Assembly (NCBI GenBank): GCA_017469355.1
Contig: JAFUGM010000051.1
Location: 1-32,057, forward strand
Direction of reading: 5' to 3'
DNA length: 32,057 nucleotides
DNA from: Solobacterium sp.
GTDB lineage: Bacteria > Bacillota_I > Bacilli_A > Erysipelotrichales > Erysipelotrichaceae
Part shown: positions 22,794 to 30,048 of the stretch, in pieces
Position numbering within the stretch: the first letter of the stretch is position 1
Layout: every line of letters starts with the position of its first letter
Position numbers and translations under genes: made by a program
Notes under the pieces: model-generated
Told to the model about the DNA's origin: nothing
What the model saw: the letters and a program-made list of their open reading frames with translations, nothing else
The model's database searches: none

Positions 22794-25169
22794 TCAAGCT
22801 CTGGTGTTGAGGTAACGCAGGATATTAGACGCATTCGGATACGTATCCGCATGATCTTTCCCAACCATGACAAGCGTCGGTGCCTGCATGATTCCATACT
22901 GCTTTACCAGATCCATATGTTCTTCCGCGTCCACTACTTCATAGCGGAATCCCGTCCGGTTCAACATGTTTTTCACCATATTGCAGTTGGGACAGGTCTT
23001 GGTCGTAAATAACAGTGCCTTTTCCTGGGAAGAAGTATGTGGTGGCGTAACTTCTACCGGCTCCGGTTCCTGGAATGACTTCACTTCCCGAACCGGGGAA
23101 GAACTCATTACCTTATAGGTCTCACGATCCTTGAACTCCTGTGTCTTTCCCGCATTCCAGTTATTTACCGGACGATAGTATCCGGTAATCCGGGAATAGA
23201 CTTCAGTATCTGCGCCGCACTTCGGGCACTTCCATACTTCTCCTGAGAGATATCCATCATTTTTACAGATGGAATACGTCGGACTCATGGTGTAGTACGG
23301 TAACCGATAATTCTCCGCAATCTTTCTTACCAGCATCGCCGCAGACTTCCAATCATTCAGACGTTCCCCAAGGAAGGCATGGAATACCGTACCGGATGTA
23401 TACAGGGTCTGAAGCTCATCCTGAATATCAAGGGCGGTGAAGATATCATCTGTAAAGCCAACCGGAAGATGAGAAGAATTGGTGTAATACGGTGTGCCGT
23501 CCATATTGGCAGTAATAATATCGGGATAACGTTCTCTGTCATGTTTGGCAAGACGGTAACTGGTCGATTCCGCCGGGGTCGCTTCGAGGTTATACAGGTC
23601 GCCATACTGTTCCTGATAATCGGAGAGCCGGGAACGCATATGCGTAAGAACCTCCTTCGCAAATGCCTGTGTTTCCTTATGCGTGAGATCCTTCTTCAGC
23701 CAGCAGGCATTCAATCCCGCTTCGTTCATTCCAACTAAACCGATTGTAGAGAAATGGTTATTGAAGGTGCCAAGATACCGCTTGGTATACGGATATAATC
23801 CAGAATCCAGGAGTTTGGTGATGACTTCGCGCTTTACCTTGAGAGAACGCGCGGATACATCCATCACATGATCCAGGCGCTGGTAGAACTCCTCCTTATC
23901 TTTGGAAAGATAAGCAATCCGAGGCAGGTTGATCGTAACCACGCCAACCGATCCGGTGCTTTCGCCGCTGCCGAAGTACCCGCCGCTCTTCTTGCGCAGT
24001 TCCCTCAGGTCCAGACGCAGACGGCAGCACATGGAACGAACATCACTTGGTTCCATATCAGAATTCACGTAGTTGGAAAAGTACGGTGTTCCATACTTCG
24101 CGGTCATCTCAAACAGCAGTTTGTTGTTTTCCGTTTCACTCCAGTCAAAGTCACGGGTAATGGAATAGGTAGGAATCGGATACTGGAAGCCTCTTCCATT
24201 CGCATCGCCTTCAATCATCGTTTCAATGAAGGCTTTGTTTATCATATCCATTTCCGGCTTGCAGTCTTTGTATTTGAAGTCCATTTCCTTCCCGCCAACA
24301 AGTGCCGGCAGTTCTGCCAGATCATTCGGCACTGTCCAGTCCAGCGTGATGTTGGTGAAAGGTGCCTGCGTTCCCCAGCGACTGGGTGTATTAACGCCAT
24401 AGATGAAGGACTGAATTTCCTGTTTCACCTGCTCATAACTCAGATGATCCACTTTGACAAACGGGGCAAGATAGGTATCAAAGCTGGAGAATGCCTGGGC
24501 GCCAGCCCATTCATTCTGCATGATTCCTAAGAAGTTCACCATCTGATTACATAAGGTGGAAAGATGTTTTGCGGGGGCAGAGGTAATCTTGCCAGGAATT
24601 CCTCCCAGGCCTTCCTGAATCAGCTGCTTCAATGACCATCCAGCACAATATCCTGTCAACATGGATAAATCATGAATATGAATATCCGCATTGCGGTGAA
24701 GTGAGGCAATTTCATTGTCATAAGCTTCTGAGAGCCAGTAGTTAGCTGTAATCGCTCCGGAGTTGGAAAGAATGAGGCCACCGACGGAATACGTAACGGT
24801 GGAGTTTTCCTTTACCCGCCAGTCGAGTGCCTTCAGATAGCTGTCTACCAGTTTCTTATAATCAAGTGTTGTTGCAGTGATATTACGCACATTCTCCCGC
24901 TGTTTCCGATAGAGAATATATGCCTTGGCCACATCCGCGTATCCGGCATTGGACAGCACTTTTTCCACACTGTCCTGAATCTCTTCCACTCCAATCAGAT
25001 CATCTTTGATCTTCGATTCAAAATCACTGGTTACCTGAAGGGCAATCATATCGATGATGCTTTCGGCATACTGTCTTCCTACCGCATCGAATGCCTTCTG
25101 GATCGCTGCACTGATCTTCTTTACATCAAATTCCGATACATTTCCATCCCGCTTTACAACTCTGAACAT
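22794..25169 (-). CDS. nrdD: Anaerobic ribonucleoside-triphosphate reductase with C-terminal thioredoxin-like domain
   Basis: NrdD makes deoxyribonucleotides under anaerobic conditions with a glycyl radical. The 791-residue protein has an N-terminal ATP-cone (1-90) for allosteric control and the ten-stranded barrel. A zinc site follows with C635 and CPKC (C648, C651). The radical loop is SRITGYYRPV with Gly663. After a Pro/Glu-rich linker a glutaredoxin/thioredoxin-like domain is fused (ALLFTTKTCPNCNMV; C726 and C729), which may deliver the electrons or repair disulfides. It starts 4 bases after nrdG, with AGAGGG inside nrdG as SD; the operon order nrdG-nrdD is the reverse of the common one. 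Confidence 0.95.
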   Translation of the reverse strand: MFRVVKRDGNVSEFDVKKISAAIQKAFDAVGRQYAESIIDMIALQVTSDFESKIKDDLIGVEEIQDSVEKVLSNAGYADVAKAYILYRKQRENVRNITATTLDYKKLVDSYLKALDWRVKENSTVTYSVGGLILSNSGAITANYWLSEAYDNEIASLHRNADIHIHDLSMLTGYCAGWSLKQLIQEGLGGIPGKITSAPAKHLSTLCNQMVNFLGIMQNEWAGAQAFSSFDTYLAPFVKVDHLSYEQVKQEIQSFIYGVNTPSRWGTQAPFTNITLDWTVPNDLAELPALVGGKEMDFKYKDCKPEMDMINKAFIETMIEGDANGRGFQYPIPTYSITRDFDWSETENNKLLFEMTAKYGTPYFSNYVNSDMEPSDVRSMCCRLRLDLRELRKKSGGYFGSGESTGSVGVVTINLPRIAYLSKDKEEFYQRLDHVMDVSARSLKVKREVITKLLDSGLYPYTKRYLGTFNNHFSTIGLVGMNEAGLNACWLKKDLTHKETQAFAKEVLTHMRSRLSDYQEQYGDLYNLEATPAESTSYRLAKHDRERYPDIITANMDGTPYYTNSSHLPVGFTDDIFTALDIQDELQTLYTSGTVFHAFLGERLNDWKSAAMLVRKIAENYRLPYYTMSPTYSICKNDGYLSGEVWKCPKCGADTEVYSRITGYYRPVNNWNAGKTQEFKDRETYKVMSSSPVREVKSFQEPEPVEVTPPHTSSQEKALLFTTKTCPNCNMVKNMLNRTGFRYEVVDAEEHMDLVKQYGIMQAPTLVMVGKDHADTYPNASNILRYLNTRA

Positions 25170-25173
25170 ACCG

Positions 25174-26319
25174 TTATCCCTCTTTTATCCCTCGTAATTC
25201 CGCGGCCGGCACATAAACCTGTACCTGGGCCAGCAGTTCTTTCATTTCTTCGCTGGTATAGGCGCTCCATCCTGGCTGGATTACATTCCCGCTGTCGGTG
25301 TACTGCTGTAAATAGTAGTGTGGACTTCCCTGAATCCATTTTGCGATCGCCACCAGATCTTCCGCTTCATGGAATTCCCGCACGACTGTCGTTCGGAATT
25401 CATGTTCGATCCTGGAATGCTTGAGATATTCCACCGATGCTTCAATCGGCTCCATTCGGAATACATCCTGATTCAGGCCTACCGTTTCGTAATAGCGGTC
25501 CGGGCTGTTTTTGATATCCATCGCCACATAATCGATGAGCCCTGCCTCACACAGTTCCTTCAATCGGTCCGGGAAATATCCGTTCGTGTCAAGCTTGACC
25601 AGATATCCGATCTTACGGATTTCCTTAATAAATCCTTCCAGATCATCCTGAATCAACGGTTCTCCGCCGGTAATACATACACCATCGAGGATCCCCTTCC
25701 GCTTTTCCAGATAGGAGAGCACTTCATCCGGGTCAAAGAACTCATAGCTTCCCGGCACAAAGACCAGATCACGATTATGACAATATGGACACTTGAAATT
25801 ACATCCTCCGGTAAATATCGTCGCGGCTACCTTTCCCGGATAATCCAGCATCGTCATCTTCTGTAATCCGGCAATCCGGATTCCGGAATATAACGGCTCC
25901 GGATTCAGATACATTCGGGAATTGGAAGTCACTTTTGATAAGAGTGACTCAAACCGTTCGATATCTGTTTCTACCGCAAGTTTCGTCCGACATTCATTCC
26001 GAAGCTCATACAGCTCATTCATGATCTCCAGGGCACGCTCCGTCGTATAAAGACGTTTGACACGGCGGTCATTCTCATCCACCCGTGCCTGCACATAACC
26101 CTGTTCAATCAGTTTCTGAATGCTTTTCGTCGTTGTGCCTTTATCCACTTCCCCATAGCGGGAAACTTCATTCATTGTGATTCCTTCCTGCTCGTTGATC
26201 AGAAACAGGAAGGTCAGCTGCCCGCTTCCGATGTCATATTTCGCCATGGTCTTATCGAAATATTTCTGCACATTCCGATACAGCGCTGAGATATCAATCA
26301 GGAAGTTTGAATCTGCCAT
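25174..26319 (-). CDS. nrdG: MarR-like DNA-binding domain fused to NrdG radical-SAM activase
   Basis: The 381-residue protein has two parts. Residues about 1-140 look like a MarR-family winged helix: helices, then MNEVSRYGEVDKGTTTKSIQKLIEQGYV as recognition region and a wing with ENDRRVKRLYTT. From about 147 a radical-SAM activase follows: GGCNFKCPYCH with C173, C177 and C180 binding the 4Fe-4S cluster, then TGGEPL for SAM. NrdG generates the Gly radical on NrdD. A normal NrdG lacks the DNA-binding part. Two palindromes in the 5' leader are candidate sites for it. Autoregulation of the operon is therefore likely, perhaps sensing the cluster state or the NrdD partner; this is inference. Confidence 0.9.
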   Translation of the reverse strand: MADSNFLIDISALYRNVQKYFDKTMAKYDIGSGQLTFLFLINEQEGITMNEVSRYGEVDKGTTTKSIQKLIEQGYVQARVDENDRRVKRLYTTERALEIMNELYELRNECRTKLAVETDIERFESLLSKVTSNSRMYLNPEPLYSGIRIAGLQKMTMLDYPGKVAATIFTGGCNFKCPYCHNRDLVFVPGSYEFFDPDEVLSYLEKRKGILDGVCITGGEPLIQDDLEGFIKEIRKIGYLVKLDTNGYFPDRLKELCEAGLIDYVAMDIKNSPDRYYETVGLNQDVFRMEPIEASVEYLKHSRIEHEFRTTVVREFHEAEDLVAIAKWIQGSPHYYLQQYTDSGNVIQPGWSAYTSEEMKELLAQVQVYVPAAELRGIKEG

Positions 26320-26349
26320 GGCGTTCCCCTTTCAAACGACAGGAAGTGA

Positions 26350-26378
26350 TTGGTTACCCAATTTAGTTGGATTTCCAA
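26350..26378 (-). promoter_or_regulatory. Tandem TTGG-N4-CCAA palindromes upstream of nrdG
   Basis: TTGGTTACCCAA (26350-26361) and TTGGATTTCCAA (26367-26378) have the same arms, with centres 17 bases apart. They lie between the likely transcription start (near 26390) and the ATG at 26319, where a bound MarR-type dimer would block elongation or the promoter. Confidence 0.65.
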
Positions 26379-26396
26379 GCGAATCGTTCGACCCTG

Positions 26397-26427
26397 ATTC
26401 TAGCACGATTTTGAATCCGTGAATCAA
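26397..26427 (-). promoter_or_regulatory. nrdG-nrdD promoter
   Basis: TGC-TAGAAT (26405-26397) is an extended -10; TTGATT (26427-26422) lies 19 bases upstream. The leader would be about 70 bases. AAGGGG is the SD, 7 bases before the ATG. Confidence 0.6.
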
Positions 26428-26440
26428 CCTTTCCGACAAA

Positions 26441-26505
26441 GAAAAAAACGTGTGTTGTGGGAAATAATGGCCTGCTGGAAACCACGATTTGACACGCACG
26501 TTTTC
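26441..26505 (-). terminator. Terminator of the MFS-glycerophosphodiesterase operon
   Basis: On the minus strand AAAACGTG (26504-26497) pairs with CACGTTTT (26452-26445), with inner TGT/ACA and GTGG/CCAC pairings, and the stem runs into TTTTTTTCTTTG. It lies about 105 bases after the stop and just before the nrdG promoter. Confidence 0.6.
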
Positions 26506-26528
26506 ATGAAGCGTTTCTCTGCTTTTTT

Positions 26529-26549
26529 ATTTCCCGAAATCCGGGAAAT
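26529..26549. repeat. 8-bp stem ATTTCCCG/CGGGAAAT
   Basis: A perfect 8-bp inverted repeat with a 5-base centre. It has no T-tract downstream in the minus direction. The surrounding 100 bases also hold GGGAAATAATGG and GTGAAATAATTA, which share a core. Possible regulator site; function unknown. Confidence 0.45.
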
Positions 26550-26609
26550 ATCGCAGTTTATTGTGAAATAATTACTTTTTGTGGAATATGTTTCACGAAG
26601 AAACCTACC

Positions 26610-27449
26610 CTATTTCGGGTCGAATCCTTCGAAAATGAAGAGATCAAATTTCCCGTTCAATGCGTCCAGTTCCTCCTGACTCTGTACCGTCCAGGCAACT
26701 GAAGGCCCATGAAACAGATGTTTTACCGTACGGCGGGAACCGTTGCGTTCAAACTTACTGTTATAAGCGATAAAGTCCGGTCGTCCATACCAGTCAAACA
26801 GCAGATGTTCTGACGCAAACAGCGTCGGAGTTCTTCCTTCCCTGTTTCTCGTGAAGGCATCAGAGAGCTGCCCACGAATCACGGAAGGACGATGTGTCCG
26901 ATACCAGCGCACCGCCATGGGATGAAAGCTTTCCACGACATAAGGCCCATCGTAATGAGACAGAATCGCATCCGCAATCTCACATACCTGACAGCTATGA
27001 TCTTCGGTCTTCATCTTCAGCTCAACGATGAGCGGAACCGCTCCGCCAATCACCTCAAGCACCTCTTCAAATGTCGGAATCCGCTCATTACTGTTCAGCA
27101 GATGAAACTGTTGAAGTTCTTCCAGGGTAAAGTCATCCACCATGCCAGAAACGGGAGTTCCTTCACTGTTTCTGACCATTCGGTTTACTTCAAAATCATG
27201 GAAGACTACGGCCTTCCCATCCTTGGTCAGCTGCACGTCCAGCTCAATTCCATAGCCGTGCTCAACTGCGATCGCAAAGGCACGCAAGGAGTTTTCCGGT
27301 GCTTCCCCATTGTTGTCATAACGGCCTCGATGGGCATAATAGACGCCATCAAAGCCCTTTCTCCATGATGTACGCAGCGATGGGGCAATCGCATAGAGGT
27401 ATGCACCAGCCGTAAATGGAATAAGAAGCCAGCTTCCTTTCCTGCTCAT
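26610..27449 (-). CDS. Glycerophosphodiester phosphodiesterase (GDPD family)
   Basis: This enzyme hydrolyses glycerophosphodiesters to glycerol 3-phosphate and an alcohol. The 279-residue protein has an N-terminal hydrophobic helix at about 7-24, then AHRG (H40), ENSLRAF, the metal ligands E69 and D71 in IELDV, TKDG, and H84 in VFHD. The helix suggests it is anchored in the membrane, where it could act on lipid or teichoic-acid derived substrates. Its ATG overlaps the end of the MFS gene by 4 bases, so the two are one operon. Confidence 0.92.
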   Translation of the reverse strand: MSRKGSWLLIPFTAGAYLYAIAPSLRTSWRKGFDGVYYAHRGRYDNNGEAPENSLRAFAIAVEHGYGIELDVQLTKDGKAVVFHDFEVNRMVRNSEGTPVSGMVDDFTLEELQQFHLLNSNERIPTFEEVLEVIGGAVPLIVELKMKTEDHSCQVCEIADAILSHYDGPYVVESFHPMAVRWYRTHRPSVIRGQLSDAFTRNREGRTPTLFASEHLLFDWYGRPDFIAYNSKFERNGSRRTVKHLFHGPSVAWTVQSQEELDALNGKFDLFIFEGFDPK

Positions 27450-28678
27450 CCGTTAATCACATCTCCGTGCTTCACTTTCAGCATCGTCACAAATGCCAGA
27501 ATGGTGAAGAACGCCGCATACGGAAACAGTGTGCGGTAAGACACATACTCCAGCAGGAAGCCGGAGAGAATCGGTGTTACGACCTGCGCTGCCATAGAGA
27601 AAGTGTAATAGGTTCCGGTAAACTTGCCGATATCACTTCCGCTGGCCATTTCCACAACCATCGGATAGGAGTTGACATTAATCGCTGCCCAGCCAAACCC
27701 GATTAACACAAAGAGCGCGTTAATCCATCCGGCATAGGAGCTCACAAACCCTGCTGCTAAGAAGCAGATGCCCATCGCAGTAACGCCAGTCAGAATCACT
27801 TTCTTTCGTCCGATCTTATGAGAAATCCATCCGATCGGAAGATAGGAAACAATCGCCGCCGCATTGGCAATCAGAAGACAGTTGGCATAACTTCCATCCC
27901 GTAATCCCCACACTTCTCCAACATAGCGGGAGAATGCTGTCGTTACTGCATTATATGCGGTAAACCAGAGGAACACAGAGAGTAACAGGAACCGCATGGA
28001 CTTCCGCACTTCCGGTGCCATTTCCGCCGTACCGCTGCGTGCTTCTTCTTCATCGATTCCCTTTTCCACCTGAAGCTCATTTTCATTGATGGAAAGAAAC
28101 AGAATCACTACCGCAATTACCATCAATGCGGCAACCGCCCCGGTTAGAGGGAAATAGTTCTGCAGTTTCCCGGGTTCCGGTTCCTTGATCAGAAGAGAAA
28201 TCATTCCCAGCGTAAATACACCGCCGATCGTTCCCATCAGATTAATCACTGCGTTGGCCTTGGAACGTAACGGAGCCGGTGTTACATCCGGCATCAATGC
28301 GACTGCCGGAGAACGATAGGTTCCCATGGAGATGAGAAGGCATAGCAGAACAACAATAAACGGCACAAGCTTCGTTGGCTGCCCGGCAAGCCAGGTCAAT
28401 ATCATCAGGAAGATCACGGAAGCAGCCGTTCCTCCAACAATATATGGCATGCGCTTTCCCCATCCAGATTTTGTCTTATCTGATAACGAACCGAAGAACG
28501 GAAGCAGAAACAGCGCCAGAATGTTATCCAGTGCCATAATCGCTCCGGTAATGGTCTCTCCCAGTCCGAATGTATTCTTCAGAATTTTTGGAATTTCATT
28601 GTCATAGAACTGCCAGAATGCGCAGATCGAAAGAAACGCCATTCCAACAAGAACCGTACGTTTATAATTCAGTTTCAT
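27446..28678 (-). CDS. Major facilitator superfamily transporter
   Basis: The 410-residue protein has about 12 transmembrane helices and the loop-2/3 motif GSLSDKTKSGWGKRMPYIV of the SLC45/GPH-like sugar transporter branch. A long charged cytoplasmic loop (about 192-218) separates the halves, and GWISHKIGRKK occurs in the second half. The substrate is likely a small sugar or glycerol-phosphate type compound; coupling with a GDPD gene favours a glycerophosphodiester, but this is only inference. SD AAGGGGG is 5-6 bases before the ATG. TGC-TAGAAT at 28735-28727 is a possible extended -10 promoter. Confidence 0.88.
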   Translation of the reverse strand: MKLNYKRTVLVGMAFLSICAFWQFYDNEIPKILKNTFGLGETITGAIMALDNILALFLLPFFGSLSDKTKSGWGKRMPYIVGGTAASVIFLMILTWLAGQPTKLVPFIVVLLCLLISMGTYRSPAVALMPDVTPAPLRSKANAVINLMGTIGGVFTLGMISLLIKEPEPGKLQNYFPLTGAVAALMVIAVVILFLSINENELQVEKGIDEEEARSGTAEMAPEVRKSMRFLLLSVFLWFTAYNAVTTAFSRYVGEVWGLRDGSYANCLLIANAAAIVSYLPIGWISHKIGRKKVILTGVTAMGICFLAAGFVSSYAGWINALFVLIGFGWAAINVNSYPMVVEMASGSDIGKFTGTYYTFSMAAQVVTPILSGFLLEYVSYRTLFPYAAFFTILAFVTMLKVKHGDVING

Positions 28679-28726
28679 CAGCTACCCCCTTAAATGATAT
28701 GGTTCACTACCCGCAATTCTTCTTTC

Positions 28727-28770
28727 ATTCTAGCATTTCCTTCTTCGCCCCGATATGATGAAAGCGGAGG
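28727..28770. promoter_or_regulatory. Divergent promoter region of MFS and aldo/keto reductase genes
   Basis: For the minus-strand operon, TGC-TAGAAT lies at 28735-28727. For the plus-strand gene, TATGAT at 28754-28759 is a possible -10 box and GGAGG at 28766-28770 the SD. No clear -35 boxes are seen on either strand. Confidence 0.4.
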
Positions 28771-28779
28771 AAAATCATC

Positions 28780-29775
28780 ATGTATAAACCAGCTTCTGAC
28801 CGATATGAATCCATACCGTTTCGCCGCAGCGGGCACAGCGGTCTGGATCTTCCCGCCGTATCATTAGGGTTATGGCATAACTTCGGAGACAATGCGGACC
28901 GCTCCAACATGAAGCAGATGTTACATACCGCATTTGATCATGGCATCACACATTTCGACCTGGCCAATAACTATGGCCCTGAGGTCGGTGCAGCAGAACG
29001 CAATTTCGGCTCCATTTTGAAAGAAGACTTCGCCTCTTATCGGGATGAACTTCTGATCAGCACAAAGGCAGGCTATGACATGTGGCCTGGCCCCTATGGC
29101 AACTGGGGCAGTCGGAAGTACCTGCTCTCCTCGCTGGATCAAAGCCTGGAGCGTCTTGGCCTTGATTATGTGGATATCTTCTATCATCACCGCATGGACC
29201 CCAACACCCCATTAGAAGAAACAATGGGTGCGTTAGCTCAGGCAGTCACCAGTGGAAAGGCATTATATGTCGGGCTCTCCCGTTATGATGAGCCGCGGAT
29301 GAAAGAGGCCGCATCCATTCTGAAACGATTGAATGTCCCCTATGTAATCAACCAGGACCGTTACAGCATCTTTGATCGAACTATTGAAACAGACGGGCGT
29401 CTTTCTTCCACAAGGGAACTGCGCAAGGGGCTGATCTGCTTCTCCCCGTTAGCCCAGGGCCTTCTTTCCGATAAATACCTTCATGGCATCCCCGCTGACA
29501 GCCGGATGAAAACCGATGGACGATATCTGAAGGAATCCGTACTGACAGAAGAAAAGCTCCAACAGATCACCGCCCTCAATGAACTGGCCAAACAGCGTGG
29601 AGAAACCCTTGCCCAGATGGCATTATCCTGGGTGTTGAGCCACGAGGAAGTAACCTCAGTTCTGATTGGTGCCTCACGTCCTTCACAGATTCTCGATAAT
29701 CTGGAAGCGGTGAACTATACGACCTTTACCGAAGAAGAGCGCAGCGCTATCGATCAGATCACACAGTTCCAGTAA
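28780..29775 (+). CDS. Aldo/keto reductase, YghZ-like
   Basis: The 331-residue NAD(P)H-dependent reductase has the family tetrad D60, Y65 (NNYGP), K96 (STKAGY) and H137 (YHHR), and the cofactor-binding IGASRPSQILDNL near the C-terminus. The sequence is of the Kv-beta/YghZ type, whose E. coli member reduces methylglyoxal and L-glyceraldehyde 3-phosphate. It probably detoxifies small aldehydes in the cytoplasm. The ATG has GGAGG 9 bases upstream. A strong terminator follows 5 bases after the stop. Confidence 0.92.
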   Translation: MYKPASDRYESIPFRRSGHSGLDLPAVSLGLWHNFGDNADRSNMKQMLHTAFDHGITHFDLANNYGPEVGAAERNFGSILKEDFASYRDELLISTKAGYDMWPGPYGNWGSRKYLLSSLDQSLERLGLDYVDIFYHHRMDPNTPLEETMGALAQAVTSGKALYVGLSRYDEPRMKEAASILKRLNVPYVINQDRYSIFDRTIETDGRLSSTRELRKGLICFSPLAQGLLSDKYLHGIPADSRMKTDGRYLKESVLTEEKLQQITALNELAKQRGETLAQMALSWVLSHEEVTSVLIGASRPSQILDNLEAVNYTTFTEEERSAIDQITQFQ

Positions 29776-29778
29776 TCG

Positions 29779-29815
29779 TTACAGGCACCTTGCAGGGTGC
29801 CTGTCTTTGTTTTTA
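29779..29815 (+). terminator. Terminator of the aldo/keto reductase gene (repeat copy 1)
   Basis: ACAGGCACC (29781-29789) pairs with GGTGCCTGT (29796-29804), and CTTTGTTTTT follows. Bases 29779-29807 recur exactly at 31619-31647. Confidence 0.85.
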
Positions 29816-29930
29816 TTCCAAACCGGAAGAAGGCATCCGATTCAGTGATCTTGGATCTGTATTTCTCATGCAGCTCTTCCGAATTTCTGACGTATGCATC
29901 ATCCACATATAACCTCCGATACCCTCATAC

Positions 29931-30020
29931 TTTTGGCGCTAAGTGGTAAATTTTAGTAGTTACCGCCAATTATGTCGTTGTTTTTGGCGGTAAGTGCATC
30001 TAAAATATAGTTACCGCCAA
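29931..30020 (+). promoter_or_regulatory. Two 39-bp inverted-repeat units upstream of the ATPase gene
   Basis: Unit 1 (29931-29969) and unit 2 (29982-30020) each begin TTTTGGCG, end GTTACCGCCAA and are 39 bases long. In unit 2 the arms TTGGCGGTAA and TTACCGCCAA are perfect inverted copies; unit 1 has one change in the left arm. The inner 13 bases differ between units but are both rich in TAAA/TTTA. The candidate -10 box lies in the inner part of unit 2. Confidence 0.7.
29978..30006 (+). promoter_or_regulatory. Likely promoter of the ATPase gene
   Basis: TTGTTT (29978-29983), a 17-base spacer and TAAAAT (30001-30006). The arms of unit 2 lie over the spacer and just behind the -10, so occupation of the repeat should repress it. 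AGGAGG at 30035-30040 is the SD. Confidence 0.5.
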
Positions 30021-30048
30021 AGCTTATTACTTATAGGAGGAAATAAGA

